Assembly: GCA_017948555.1 (NCBI GenBank)
Contig: JAFMYY010000007.1
Location: 124,001 to 188,000, forward strand
Direction: 5' to 3'
Source of the DNA: Cesiribacteraceae bacterium YIM B00369
GTDB taxonomy: Bacteria; Bacteroidota; Bacteroidia; Cytophagales; Cyclobacteriaceae
Length of the DNA: 64,000 nt
Positions 35,106 to 44,233 of the stretch are shown piece after piece. The translations under genes were made by a program, and so were the position numbers. A model generated the notes under the pieces. The model did no database searches. It was given only the letters and a program-made list of their open reading frames with translations, and was not told the origin of the DNA. Position 1 is the first letter of the stretch; each line of letters opens with the position of its first letter.

Positions 35106-35607
35106 AAAACCCTTATTTAAATCTTCATAATTTTACCTGACACAAACTTAAAGTATAAAACAATCAGTATAGGTTGTTTCTTTTCCAATACATTAAGCAG
35201 GTAATATTTTCCCTGATCTTCAATAAGTTTAGAAAAAATTAGGATTTTAAAGACAGCAAAGTATCATACCGGTTGAGAAGAAATCACCCCGGCAGATGTT
35301 AACAATTTTTATAAACTTTCAGGTTTTGGTAATTGCCAGTTTCGTGGAATATATCCGGACGGGCCTGCTCCGGGATAAAGAATTTTATGGAATGATTGCT
35401 TGTACAGAAAAACCGGGCAGGGCGAAGAGCCAATCTCCTGTATGGGATTGTTAGCTGAACATTTGCAGAAGCTATCTGTACAACAACCGGCCCTGCAGGT
35501 AAATGGAATAAAACAATGCAGGAGGAAGGGGGGAATTTAATTTTTTTGAGCCTGATACTTTTATAAGGGAAGCTTTTACTAATTTTGTGTCGTAAATAAA
35601 TGAAAAT
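35106..35607. other. Divergent intergenic region between the YfiR operon and prfA
   Basis: 502 bp. It contains the possible YfiR-operon -7 box and a TAATTTTG box at 35580-35587 that could be the prfA -7 element (leader about 14 nt). A 52-codon rightward ORF (35296-35454) is present but has no ribosome-binding site or recognisable similarity. No RNA gene was seen. Confidence 0.4.
35143..35150 (-). promoter_or_regulatory. Possible -7 element of the YfiR operon
   Basis: Leftward TAAGTTTG matches the Bacteroidota -7 box TAnnTTTG, 37 bp upstream of the YfiR start. No convincing TTTG -33 box at the usual distance, so the call is tentative. Confidence 0.4.
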
Positions 35608-36687
35608 ATGAAAGATAAACTGGATGCCATACAACACCGCTTCGAAGAAGTTGCACAGCTTATTGTACAACCGGAGGCCATGGCAGACATGCAACAGTAT
35701 TCAAAGCTGAGTAAAGAATATAAAGATCTTGAAAAGATCGTAAATAAATACACTGAATATAAGCTGGTAATTAGCAATATTAAGAATGCCAAAGAAATTC
35801 TTAATAAGGAGAAGGATCCTGAGTTCCGCGAAATGGCAAAGCTGGAGTTAGATGAGTTGTATCCGCAGGAGGAGCAGCTGGAAGACGAGCTGAAGCAGAT
35901 GATGATTCCTAAAGACCCTAACGATTCCAAAAATGCTATTCTTGAAATAAGGGCCGGTGCAGGTGGTGATGAGGCAGCTATTTTTGCCGGCGACCTTTTC
36001 AGAATGTATCAGCGCTTTGCCGAAAAGCAGGGATGGAAAATGGAAGTGCTTGACCTTACAGAAGGTACCTCAGGCGGATATAAGGAAATTATTTCCATGC
36101 TTGGAGGGCAGGATGTTTATGGCATGATGAAGTTTGAGTCAGGAGTACACAGGGTTCAGCGTGTACCTGCCACCGAAACACAGGGCCGCGTTCATACCTC
36201 GGCTGCTACTGTTGCTGTTTTGCCTGAAATGGAAGAGGTGGAAGTGGAGCTTAATATGAATGAAATCAGGAAAGATACTTTCTGCTCCAGCGGCCCGGGC
36301 GGGCAGTCGGTAAACACCACTTACTCTGCAGTGCGCCTTACCCACTTACCCACAGGAATGATTGTAAGCTGCCAGGATGAAAAATCGCAGATCAAGAACT
36401 TTGAAAAAGCACTTAAAGTAATGCGTTCCCGCCTCTATGAAATTGAACTCCAAAGACATAACGATGAAGTAGGTGCCCAGCGCCGGTCAATGGTGGGAAG
36501 CGGCGACAGGTCCGACAAGATCAGAACCTATAATTATCCTCAGGGGCGTGTTACAGACCACCGCATAGGCTATTCGGTACATAACTTACCCTCTGTTATG
36601 GCGGGGGAAATAGGCGATTTTATTGAACAGCTGCGGATTGCTGAAAATGCTGTAAAATTAAAAGATGGCACCAGTGGCAGTAATTAA
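35608..36687 (+). CDS. prfA: Peptide chain release factor 1
   Basis: Terminates translation at UAA and UAG. 359 residues, full length. Diagnostic motifs: GAGGDEAAIFAGDLFRMY near 112, the RF1 codon-recognition tripeptide region RVPATETQGRVHTSAATV near 187 (PAT), and the catalytic GGQ loop CSSGPGGQSVNTTYSAVRLTH near 230. The C-terminal NYPQGRVTDHRIGYS is intact. The ATG was chosen because it gives MKDKLDAIQHRFEEV, the usual N terminus. A beta-helix lipoprotein gene follows after 25 bp. No prmC is adjacent, although it often follows prfA in other phyla. Confidence 0.98.
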   Translation: MKDKLDAIQHRFEEVAQLIVQPEAMADMQQYSKLSKEYKDLEKIVNKYTEYKLVISNIKNAKEILNKEKDPEFREMAKLELDELYPQEEQLEDELKQMMIPKDPNDSKNAILEIRAGAGGDEAAIFAGDLFRMYQRFAEKQGWKMEVLDLTEGTSGGYKEIISMLGGQDVYGMMKFESGVHRVQRVPATETQGRVHTSAATVAVLPEMEEVEVELNMNEIRKDTFCSSGPGGQSVNTTYSAVRLTHLPTGMIVSCQDEKSQIKNFEKALKVMRSRLYEIELQRHNDEVGAQRRSMVGSGDRSDKIRTYNYPQGRVTDHRIGYSVHNLPSVMAGEIGDFIEQLRIAENAVKLKDGTSGSN

Positions 36688-36712
36688 AGTTAAAAACAGA
36701 CGTTAGCCTTAG

Positions 36713-38098
36713 GTGAGATTTCTCCTGATTATCTTTTGCATTACCACAGCTGTACTTGCCTGCCGGCCTGAGGAGGAAATTATGGCCGGTGAGGCTGTAA
36801 GTCTCCGCTTTGAAACAGATACCATAGCCTTTGATACTTTGTTTACCACTGAACAGAGTGTTACGAGGCGGCTGCGGGTTTATAATCCTTCCCGGAAAAC
36901 GGTTCTGATTGATTATATTGGTTTAGCAAAAGGCTCCCGCTCGCCATATACGCTTTATGTAAATGGAGTGGCTGGAAAAGAATTTGGAGAACAGCATTTA
37001 TTTGGCGGCGACAGCCTTCTGCTCCTGATGGAGGCCAAACTGCCCCGCACCGCAGATACTTTACCCTATCTTGCCGGCGATATGTTGTTGGTTAATAACA
37101 GAGGACTGCAGCAGGAAATACCTGTAATCGGATACGGGCAAAACGCCCGCTTTGTAAGCGATTCGCTGGTGGTGTGCAACGAGGTGTGGGATAGCCCTTT
37201 TCCTTATGTTTTTACAAATTCTGTACTGGTCGATTCCCTCTGTAGCCTTACCATAAAAAAAGGGGTAAAGCTTTATTTTAAACCGGGAGCTTCTTTATAT
37301 GTAAAGGGGAGCCTGATTGCAGAAGGAGACACTGCCCATCACGACAGAATACTTTTTCGAAGCCATAGAATGGGAGAAGGTTATAACAACCAGCCGGGGC
37401 AATGGGGCGGTATTGTTTTTATGCCCGGTACCCGGAATAATCTTCTGAACCACGTTACTATCCGCAATGCCACCTATGGTGTATACCTTAATGCACCCGA
37501 CGATAATGAGGAACCTGAGGTGGTATTGGGGAATTGTAAGATTGAAAATAGCCTGTGGGGCGGGATTGTATGTTTCAATTCAGATTTGAAGGCTTATAAT
37601 ACCCTTGTACATTCTGCAGCAAGGTACACGGTGGCAAACCTTTATGGTGGTAATTATACCTATGAGCACTGCACCTTTGTTAATTTCTTTTCCCAGCGCG
37701 AAGCTTCACCTGTTTTATACTTCGTTTACGGCCAAAATCCTCCCGGCCCATTAAAAGTGAGGCTGGTGAATTCAATTGTTTGGGGAAATGGATTTCAGGC
37801 TGATGAAATAAGCTTTGATGGGGGGAATGTTGAAAATGTTCAGATTGAGCATTTTAATAACCTCCTCCGGACTACCGATAGCTTTTGGCAGGGAAATGAG
37901 AATATTACCGGCAGGGATGTACAGCCAAAATTCAGGGCCAATTATTTGTACGACTATAGCCCCGATACACTTTCGCCTGTTATAGATGCTGGTTTCCCGC
38001 TGGGTTACGAACGTGATTTAAGAGGAACCCGGCGCGACAATAAGCCGGATATTGGTGCATACGAATATATTCCTGCTAAGGAAGAAGCGCAGCAGTAA
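36713..38098 (+). CDS. Beta-helix-type lipoprotein starting with GTG
   Basis: 461 residues. The start is GTG (36713), chosen because it gives a lipobox (TAVLAC, Cys17); no upstream ATG fits. The first 150 residues look like a beta-sandwich. The middle and C-terminal parts are a right-handed parallel beta-helix-like region: GQWGGIVFMPGTRNNLLNHVTIRNATYGVYL..., ENSLWGGIVCFNSDLKAYNTLVHSA. The end, DAGFPLGYERDLRGTRRDNKPDIGAYEY, is the closing signature of choice-of-anchor Q type surface proteins. It lies 25 bp after prfA and may be cotranscribed. Function unknown; surface exposure is likely. Confidence 0.8.
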   Translation: MRFLLIIFCITTAVLACRPEEEIMAGEAVSLRFETDTIAFDTLFTTEQSVTRRLRVYNPSRKTVLIDYIGLAKGSRSPYTLYVNGVAGKEFGEQHLFGGDSLLLLMEAKLPRTADTLPYLAGDMLLVNNRGLQQEIPVIGYGQNARFVSDSLVVCNEVWDSPFPYVFTNSVLVDSLCSLTIKKGVKLYFKPGASLYVKGSLIAEGDTAHHDRILFRSHRMGEGYNNQPGQWGGIVFMPGTRNNLLNHVTIRNATYGVYLNAPDDNEEPEVVLGNCKIENSLWGGIVCFNSDLKAYNTLVHSAARYTVANLYGGNYTYEHCTFVNFFSQREASPVLYFVYGQNPPGPLKVRLVNSIVWGNGFQADEISFDGGNVENVQIEHFNNLLRTTDSFWQGNENITGRDVQPKFRANYLYDYSPDTLSPVIDAGFPLGYERDLRGTRRDNKPDIGAYEYIPAKEEAQQ

Positions 38099-38438
38099 GC
38101 ATTCTGTGGGTTATAAGTGGCAAAGGCAAGGGCCTGAACAGGAAGCCGGAAAGGTATTAATTTTCACGTGGAGCTTTTTTAAGCATGGATTGTGACGTTC
38201 TTTTAAGCCAGCACAGCAGATTTGTGCCGGTTTATTTTGCAAAGCAACTGATCCTGATTTTTTTCGATTGTTGATATTATACTTCTTCTGCTGTAAATAC
38301 CCGCCGGAAGTGGAATTTCTGCTAAAAAAACAACATAACTGATATAGCCGGGGTTGCTAAGAAATACAGGCCGGCAATAGCCGTAGCGAAACCTGTGGAT
38401 AATCCCGAAAAAAACAAAAAAGATAACGAAAACTGATT
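38099..38438. other. Intergenic region, 340 bp
   Basis: Spacer between the beta-helix lipoprotein and the YjbQ gene. It holds a degenerate parS-like sequence (TTTTCACGTGGAGC, 38161-38174) and an isolated perfect DnaA box in reverse orientation (38394-38402). Both may be chance. No RNA gene or ORF of note. Confidence 0.4.
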
Positions 38439-38873
38439 ATGGAAATTTTTCAAACAACGCTTCAGCTTCCCTCCTTTTCCCGTGGTTACCATATTATTAC
38501 CCGCCATATTGAAGATGCCTGTTCTTCCTTTCTTCCAAAAATGGAAAATGGTCTCCTGCAGGTGTTTATCCAGCATACTTCTGCATCGCTTACTATAAAT
38601 GAAAATGCCGATCCAAGTGTCCGAACCGATTTCCGTTCTTATTTCGACCGGCTTGCACCTGAAAAAGAGCCATATTATACCCACACCCAGGAAGGCCCTG
38701 ATGATATGCCGGCCCATCTTAAGGCATCTATACTTGGCTGTTCGGTACAGGTTCCGGTTACAAAAGGCAAATTAAACCTGGGAACCTGGCAGGGCATTTA
38801 CCTTTGCGAGCACCGCAATTACGGAGGTGGCAGAAAACTGGTCCTTACTGCTTACGGTAATTTAAAAAGCTGA
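38439..38873 (+). CDS. YjbQ (UPF0047) family protein
   Basis: 144 residues, complete. The family blocks are FIQHTSASLTINENADPSVRTD near 46-67, with the conserved His-Thr-Ser, and LGTWQGIYLCEHRNYGGGRKLVLTAYG at the C terminus. YjbQ proteins form trimers, bind metal at conserved histidines, and can replace thiamine-phosphate synthase weakly in E. coli, which gave the name secondary thiamine-phosphate synthase. Their true physiological role is not settled. No thi genes are nearby. Monocistronic. Confidence 0.93.
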   Translation: MEIFQTTLQLPSFSRGYHIITRHIEDACSSFLPKMENGLLQVFIQHTSASLTINENADPSVRTDFRSYFDRLAPEKEPYYTHTQEGPDDMPAHLKASILGCSVQVPVTKGKLNLGTWQGIYLCEHRNYGGGRKLVLTAYGNLKS

Positions 38874-39129
38874 AAATTCTGATGTCGCCATAGCATACAA
38901 ATAGTGTTTTTTAATTTGAAGAAATTTGTATAAAAAATTCTGTTACAATAAGTTAATTAATGTAACAACCTGTTTACAGATGCGTAAACTGTAGAACCAG
39001 GCAGTATATGGTTTGGGTAGGGAAAGTATGTTTCCTTTAATGATAAGTTATTCCTCAGCCAATATTTTTTTATCAGGCTAAATGTATCCCTGATTCTTTA
39101 AGACCAAAATTTTTTAAAACTTAACAACT

Positions 39130-39366
39130 ATGGCAGAGATCAAAGTAGAAAGAAAAAAGCAGACGCCAATCTGGCCCTGGATAATAGGCATTATTTTATT
39201 GCTAGGGCTGATATGGTTTTTGGTTGAAGCTTTTAGTGAAGATAGCGAAATAGAGGATGAATACCGCGAAAATGAATACCAGGAAGTGGAAGATGGACAA
39301 TCTTCGGTTCCGGAAGTGGAAAATAATCCTGCAAAGCTAATATTAACAGACTTTTCCAAAGCATAG
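39130..39366 (+). CDS. Small single-pass membrane protein upstream of the PRC-barrel gene
   Basis: 78 residues: basic N terminus (AEIKVERKKQTP), one membrane helix (about 14-33), then a strongly acidic tail rich in Glu and Asp. No family recognised. It precedes the PRC-barrel gene by 62 bp on the same strand and may share its transcript. This pairing of a small anchor with a PRC-barrel/disordered protein is seen in stress-related loci, but the role here is inference. Confidence 0.7.
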   Translation: MAEIKVERKKQTPIWPWIIGIILLLGLIWFLVEAFSEDSEIEDEYRENEYQEVEDGQSSVPEVENNPAKLILTDFSKA

Positions 39367-39428
39367 CCAAAGCTGCCGCACAATTTCAAACAAATTTATT
39401 TTTTAATATTTTTTAAAAGGAGATAAAA

Positions 39429-40754
39429 ATGAAAGATCATACAAAAGACAGAGCTAGCCGCACTGCGGGAGTTAACCGGAATCCAAATACTTCTACATCC
39501 GGATCTGAATACAGATCCGGAAGAGATACCAATAATCCTTATTTGAACCGCCTGCGCGATCTGGAGGATTATAAAGTGGCTTCCGATGATCCTGATGTGA
39601 GGGGATGGAATGTAATAAGCGGAGATAATCAGGTAATTGGTAAGGTAGATGAACTTATCGTGGATACCAAGCGGATGAAAGTCCGTTACCTGGTGGTTGA
39701 TGCAAAAGATGAGCTGGGTTTTAAAAGAGGAGAAGAAACCCTTCTTATACCAATTGGTGCTGCCAGGCTGCATGAAAAGAATAATGATGTGGTCGTAAGT
39801 AACCTTACCAGCAGCAACACCAGAAATTACCCTGCTTTCCGTGGCGAAGCAGTTTCAAGAGATCATGAAAACACAATCCGCCGCTTTTATGAAGCAGGAG
39901 GTACTGTTCCTGCCACAGGTGTTACTGAAAATGAAACCATCCGCGATGCACATACAGGCAAAACCTATGAAAGAAAAGACCGCGACGCAATTTCCGGTAC
40001 TGATTCAAATTCAAGAGCACGGGTAGATGTAGTTACAGGAACATCCGGGAATACGGGCAATGAAGATGTGCACAGAGGTACCGGACAAATAAGCGACCTG
40101 CCGCAGGAAGACAGAATGCGGGACCGCACCCAGGCTGATTCAAACACAATATCCGGAACCCATTCAGCCGATGAGCACCGTCGTCCTGATGGAAATACAG
40201 CCTTTGGTTCTCCAAACCTTGCCTCATCTACCGATATGAAGGACAGAATTGGAACCAGAGGAATTTCTTCGAGCAGGACATCTAACCTGCCAAACAAAGA
40301 GCTTGAGCAGGGGCCATCCTCCCAAAGGAATAAGAATATTTCAGAAGAGGAGCGTGTCCGTATCCATGATACTAACCCTGATGTTGATGCACCAAAAAGC
40401 AGCCGTGAAGCCGGATTTAACGAAACAGGTGATTTAAACCGTTCAACCAGTTTAGGAAACGATTTTAAGCGCGGTTCCAATATGGGTAACCTGGAAAACA
40501 GAGAAGGAAATGCGGGAATTGATGACCGTAGCCGTATCTCTTCTCCGGGAAGTACAGGAAGTACCTCTACACCAGGATCTGATCGTCATCCGGAAAGATA
40601 TTCTCAGAACAGGCCGGTGAGCGAAAGCAATCTGGAACATAGTTCAGATGAATTGCCTGATGATCGTTATGATCCGGAAACTGATGAGTTTTATACTCAT
40701 GATCATTTTGACGAAGAACGTTTCTATGGAAACCGCAGAAACAGAAATAAGTAA
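39429..40754 (+). CDS. PRC-barrel protein with long disordered hydrophilic tail
   Basis: 441 residues. A PRC-barrel domain covers about 35-115 (YKVASDDPDVRGWNVISGDNQVIGKVDELIVD...KVRYLVVDAKDELGFK...LLIPIGAARL). The remaining 320 residues are Ser/Asn/Arg/Asp-rich low complexity with no aromatic core, so disordered, like stress-protective hydrophilins. The last 40 residues are acidic with FYTHDHFDEERFYG. An unusually strong Shine-Dalgarno sequence (AAAAGGAG, 39415-39422) precedes the ATG; most genes here lack one, as usual in Bacteroidota. A strong terminator follows. Probably cytoplasmic and stress-induced; that is inference. Confidence 0.82.
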   Translation: MKDHTKDRASRTAGVNRNPNTSTSGSEYRSGRDTNNPYLNRLRDLEDYKVASDDPDVRGWNVISGDNQVIGKVDELIVDTKRMKVRYLVVDAKDELGFKRGEETLLIPIGAARLHEKNNDVVVSNLTSSNTRNYPAFRGEAVSRDHENTIRRFYEAGGTVPATGVTENETIRDAHTGKTYERKDRDAISGTDSNSRARVDVVTGTSGNTGNEDVHRGTGQISDLPQEDRMRDRTQADSNTISGTHSADEHRRPDGNTAFGSPNLASSTDMKDRIGTRGISSSRTSNLPNKELEQGPSSQRNKNISEEERVRIHDTNPDVDAPKSSREAGFNETGDLNRSTSLGNDFKRGSNMGNLENREGNAGIDDRSRISSPGSTGSTSTPGSDRHPERYSQNRPVSESNLEHSSDELPDDRYDPETDEFYTHDHFDEERFYGNRRNRNK

Positions 40755-40780
40755 TCACCGGTAATATAATCTTATTACTC

Positions 40781-40819
40781 ATAAAAAGAGCTACTTTCGG
40801 GAGAGGTAGCTCTTTTTAT
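40781..40819 (+). terminator. Strong intrinsic terminator after the PRC-barrel gene
   Basis: 14-bp perfect inverted repeat ATAAAAAGAGCTAC / GTAGCTCTTTTTAT around an 11-nt loop, ending in a T5 run, 27 bp past the stop. Confidence 0.9.
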
Positions 40820-41058
40820 GGATAAAACTTTATGGTTACTCCTGCTTACTGGCTGTATACCTGCTTTTCCTGCAATTACCGGGGTAAAGGCTTAAAGCTA
40901 CAGCTGTTTCAGGAATGGAAGAGTGGTAGTGTACAAACTGTTAAAGCAGAAATGACCGGGGTTGTAAAAAAGTTTTTTCCGGATAAATAAACCGCAACCA
41001 TACAGGAACGGTTGTTATACTGTTTTACAAATTGAAAAAATTAATAATATAACAGATT
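40820..41058. other. Gap between terminator and lemA-type gene
   Basis: Together with the terminator this is a 304-bp gap. A 25-codon rightward ORF from 40818 encodes a signal-peptide-like hydrophobic stretch but ends at once and is not supported. No clear promoter box was found for the LemA gene. Confidence 0.35.
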
Positions 41059-41637
41059 ATGAGAAAAATATTTTTGTACGTAGCGGCTTTGTTCTTTGTA
41101 CTGAGCATGAATTCCTGCGGATATAATAAGATGGTTACGCTTGAGGAACAGGTTACAGCCTCCTGGGCCCAGGTAGAGAACCAGTACCAGCGCAGGGCCG
41201 ACCTTATACCTAACCTGGTAAATACCGTAAAAGGATATGCCGATTTTGAGCAGGAAACGCTTACACGGGTAATTGAAGCAAGGGCCAAAGCAACTTCGAT
41301 AAATGTGGATGCCGGAGATTTAGATCCTGCTAAGGTGCAGCAGTTTCAGGAGGCACAGGAACAATTGAGCGGTGCTTTGTCGCGCCTGCTGGTAACAGTT
41401 GAGCGGTATCCTGAACTAAAGGCAAACCAGAATTTCCTGGAGTTGCAGGCACAGCTGGAGGGAACGGAAAACCGCATATCAACCGAAAGGCAAAGGTTTA
41501 ACCAAACAGTACAGGCTTATAATTCCTACATCCGCCAGTTTCCTCAAACGCTTTATGCAGGCACAGCCGGTTTTGAAAAGAAAGGCTATTTTGAAGCACA
41601 AAGCGGAGCAGAACAGGCACCCACTGTAACATTTTAA
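41059..41637 (+). CDS. LemA-family lipoprotein
   Basis: 192 residues with a lipobox (LSMNSC, Cys20). The LemA core is clear: SWAQVENQYQRRADLIPNLVNTVKGYADFEQETLTRVIEAR, then LSGALSRLLVTVERYPELKANQNFLELQAQLEGTENRI and the closing RFNQTVQAYNSYIRQFP. LemA proteins are helical membrane-associated proteins of unclear function. They are regularly found with TPM-domain genes, as here (two downstream, gaps 24 and 33-54 bp). Presumably one operon. Confidence 0.95.
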   Translation: MRKIFLYVAALFFVLSMNSCGYNKMVTLEEQVTASWAQVENQYQRRADLIPNLVNTVKGYADFEQETLTRVIEARAKATSINVDAGDLDPAKVQQFQEAQEQLSGALSRLLVTVERYPELKANQNFLELQAQLEGTENRISTERQRFNQTVQAYNSYIRQFPQTLYAGTAGFEKKGYFEAQSGAEQAPTVTF

Positions 41638-41661
41638 ACGAACAAAAAACTTGAGGTTAAT

Positions 41662-42099
41662 ATGCCGGAAGATAAGCTAACAGATGAAGAAAAAAAGCTG
41701 ATTGTTTCAGCTATTAAGGAGGCAGAACTGAATACTTCAGGAGAAATTCGTGTGCACCTGGAGAACCATTGTAAAGCGGATGTACTGGACAGGGCAGCCG
41801 AAATTTTTGGCACTTTGAAAATGCATGAGACCGAACTCAGGAACGGAGTACTTTTTTACCTTGCTATGAAGGACCATAAGCTGGCAATTTTAGGCGATAT
41901 GGGTATTAATAACAAAGTTCCTGAGCACTTCTGGGAAGATATCCGCGACTTTATGGTTGCAAAATTCAGGGAAGGGAAATATGCTGAAGGATTATCTGAA
42001 GGGATCAAAAAGGCAGGTCAGCAGCTAAAATCCCATTTTCCTTATAAATCAGATGACAGGAATGAACTTTCAGACGATATTTCGTTCAATAAAAATTAA
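41662..42099 (+). CDS. TPM-domain protein, soluble
   Basis: 145 residues containing a single TPM (TLP18.3/Psb32/MOLO-1) domain: LIVSAIKEAELNTSGEIRVHLENHC, RNGVLFYLAMKDHKLAILGDMGINNKVPEHFWEDIRDFM, KYAEGLSEGIKKAGQQL. No signal peptide or membrane helix, so it is cytoplasmic, unlike the next gene. The plant homologue TLP18.3 has acid-phosphatase activity; the bacterial role is unknown. Middle gene of the LemA-TPM-TPM operon. Confidence 0.9.
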   Translation: MPEDKLTDEEKKLIVSAIKEAELNTSGEIRVHLENHCKADVLDRAAEIFGTLKMHETELRNGVLFYLAMKDHKLAILGDMGINNKVPEHFWEDIRDFMVAKFREGKYAEGLSEGIKKAGQQLKSHFPYKSDDRNELSDDISFNKN

Positions 42100-42153
42100 A
42101 TGACTCCGGTACCTTAGCTGGTTTTTAATAAGGTGCACGGGAAAAGCTATATT

Positions 42154-42957
42154 ATGAGAAAATACCACCCTATTATATTCTTTTTGTTTTTTTTTCCCCT
42201 GCTGATTGCAGGTCAGAATATTCCTGATCCTATGGAGCCTAAACGGGCAGTCAATGATTTTTCGGGTTTACTAAGCCGTGATGAGCAGGCAAGACTGGAG
42301 CAAAAGCTGCGTAATTATAACGATACTACCTCCTCCGGACTGGTAATTGTAACGGTTAACAGTACCAATGGTATGGATATTAGCCAGTATACTACTGAGC
42401 TTGCACATAAGTGGGGTGTCGGACAGGCTGAATATGATAACGGACTGGTTATTCTGGTAGCTAAAAACGACAGAAAAGTATTTATAGCTACCGGATATGG
42501 TTTGGAGGGAGCAGTACCTGATGCGCTGGCAAAGCGTATTGTGGAGCAACAAATAACACCCCGGTTCAGAGAAGGAAATTACTATAGAGGCCTTGATGAT
42601 GCTACAGATACTATAATGAAGCTGGCATCAGGAGAATATACTGCAAAGGATGTTAGTGGCGGGGAATCATCCGGAGCTGGCATTATTCCTGTGATACTTA
42701 TAATTCTTTTCCTCATCATATTCCCTGTTATGCAAAGAAGGGCCTTCAGGAAGCACCACCTTGGTTCCGGAAAAAGGCCGACAGGCTGGCTAAGTACACT
42801 TCTTCTGATGAGTGCCATGGGTGGTGGCAGAGGCCGCTCGTATGGAGACTTTAACAGAGGTGGCGGTGTTTTTGGCGGCGGTGGCGGCGGCGGAGGAGGA
42901 TTCGGTGGCTTTGGCGGTGGCGGCTTTGGTGGCGGCGGAGCCGGCGGAAGCTGGTAA
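42154..42957 (+). CDS. TPM-domain membrane protein with Gly-rich tail (YgcG type)
   Basis: 267 residues from the ATG at 42154 (MRKYHP), preferred to the in-frame GTG at 42133 because it gives a compact signal peptide ending IAGQN. The TPM domain covers about 30-160 (AVNDFSGLLSRDEQARLEQKLRNYNDTTSSGLVIVTV..., YDNGLVILVAKNDRKVFIATGYGLEGAVPDALAKRIV). One membrane helix near 175-195 and a glycine-rich C terminus (GGGGFGGFGGGG) follow. This is the YgcG/Psb32 architecture. The domain faces the periplasm. It probably acts with the adjacent LemA lipoprotein, as the two are often linked. Confidence 0.92.
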   Translation: MRKYHPIIFFLFFFPLLIAGQNIPDPMEPKRAVNDFSGLLSRDEQARLEQKLRNYNDTTSSGLVIVTVNSTNGMDISQYTTELAHKWGVGQAEYDNGLVILVAKNDRKVFIATGYGLEGAVPDALAKRIVEQQITPRFREGNYYRGLDDATDTIMKLASGEYTAKDVSGGESSGAGIIPVILIILFLIIFPVMQRRAFRKHHLGSGKRPTGWLSTLLLMSAMGGGRGRSYGDFNRGGGVFGGGGGGGGGFGGFGGGGFGGGGAGGSW

Positions 42958-43035
42958 TTTCTCCATATCCCCTGGTGTAGCTTTGCTGAACTGAGTGCTG
43001 CATAAATTTAAGCTTTTGATATAACATATGATATG

Positions 43036-43064
43036 AACCCTTGCACTTTGAGTGAGGGTTTTTT
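43036..43064 (+). terminator. Terminator of the LemA-TPM operon
   Basis: Interrupted stem AACCCT..CACT / AGTG..AGGGTT with a TTG loop, followed by T4, 79 bp past the stop. Confidence 0.7.
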
Positions 43065-43188
43065 CATTACCTGTGGTTTACCATGCCACCGCAGCAAAGG
43101 AAAAAAGAAGCAAAATCTGCCACTGGCGATAAACAACTCCCGGTCCTGAAGGTATATATTTAGTACAACCAACAGATAATCTCATTTT

Positions 43189-44130
43189 ATGAAAGCAGCA
43201 GTTATATATCGTTATGGCCCTGCCTATAGCTTTAAAATAAATGATATGCCTGAGCCAACTTTGGGCGAATCAGAAGTTCTGGTAAAAGTAAAGGCTTCAT
43301 CCGTTAATCCGGTGGACTGGAAGATCAGGCAGGGGAAGCTTAAGCTGATAACAGGATATGATTTCCCTAAAGTTTTAGGAGCCGACTTTGCCGGAGAGGT
43401 GGTAAGCACAGGAAGCCCTGACAGCCGGTATAAACCGGGAGATAAAGTCTTTGGCATGGAAAGAGCTGTAAAGGGAGGAGCATATGCCGGATATATAACA
43501 GTTAAAGAAAAATATATTGCCCCTAAGCCGGAGAGTATGAGTTTTGAGGAAGCCGCTGCTATTCCTTTGGCCGGAATGACTGCTTTACAGGGCTTGCGCG
43601 ATCAGGGAAAACTGGCTCCTGATGATAAAGTCCTGATCAATGGAGCATCAGGTGGTGTGGGAACTTATGCCGTGCAGATTGCTGCAGCTATGGGAGCACA
43701 GGTTACTGGGGTATGCAGTACCCGAAATCTGGATCTGGTAAAAAAGCTCGGGGCTCAGAGTGTAATAGATTATACAAGGGAGCCGGTTTTGGTGCCGGGG
43801 AAGAAATACCATCTGATTTTCGACACACATGGAAATTTATCTTTCAGGAATGCTAAAAAAAGCCTCTACGACGGGGGGATTCTGGTTAGTACTCTGCCTT
43901 CCCCTAAAAGCCTTGTCGATTTAGGAATAAGTAAGCTCAATTCCCACAAACACATGGAAATATTTGTGTTGCATCCCGGACATGATGATTTAGCGGATAT
44001 TAAAAAACTGGCAGATGAAGGTAAACTCACCTCTGTAATAGACAGTACGTATCCTCTGGAAGAGATAAGTGAAGCCCATGAACGTAGTGAGGGAGGACAT
44101 GTAAGTGGTAAAGTGATCATCAAAATATAA
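43189..44130 (+). CDS. Medium-chain NAD(P)-dependent oxidoreductase (quinone reductase-like)
   Basis: 313 residues. The N-terminal GroES-like domain has ASSVNPVDWKIRQGKL and DFPKVLGADFAGEVVSTG. The nucleotide-binding domain has INGASGGVGTYAVQIAAAMGAQVTGVCSTRN. The cysteine and histidine ligands of the catalytic zinc of alcohol dehydrogenases are absent, placing it in the zinc-free quinone oxidoreductase branch. It should reduce quinones or enones with NADPH. Substrate unknown. Monocistronic, with its own terminator. Confidence 0.92.
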   Translation: MKAAVIYRYGPAYSFKINDMPEPTLGESEVLVKVKASSVNPVDWKIRQGKLKLITGYDFPKVLGADFAGEVVSTGSPDSRYKPGDKVFGMERAVKGGAYAGYITVKEKYIAPKPESMSFEEAAAIPLAGMTALQGLRDQGKLAPDDKVLINGASGGVGTYAVQIAAAMGAQVTGVCSTRNLDLVKKLGAQSVIDYTREPVLVPGKKYHLIFDTHGNLSFRNAKKSLYDGGILVSTLPSPKSLVDLGISKLNSHKHMEIFVLHPGHDDLADIKKLADEGKLTSVIDSTYPLEEISEAHERSEGGHVSGKVIIKI

Positions 44131-44157
44131 AAGAAGCGGATCAGGCTGCCTCTTTTT
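44129..44157 (+). terminator. Terminator after the MDR oxidoreductase
   Basis: Stem AAAAGAAGCGG / CTGCCTCTTTT with one mismatch and one G-T pair, ending in a T5 run, beginning at the stop codon. Confidence 0.6.
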
Positions 44158-44233
44158 GTAGGGTACTTAATTTGAGAGATGATTAATTGTGGCTTTGCCT
44201 CATTACAGTTACATTAGGTACAAAATTATTTTT

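Noticed and set aside
35296-35454. 52-codon rightward ORF upstream of prfA
   Set aside because: No ribosome-binding site, no recognisable family, and an in-frame stop shortly upstream; could be a chance frame in a regulatory gap.
38161-38174. Fourth parS-like sequence TTTTCACGTGGAGC
   Set aside because: Two mismatches from the core and not palindromic; kept only as a note because a CACGTG core is expected by chance in 64 kb.
38394-38402. Perfect reverse DnaA box
   Set aside because: Isolated, with no other boxes nearby, so not an origin signal.
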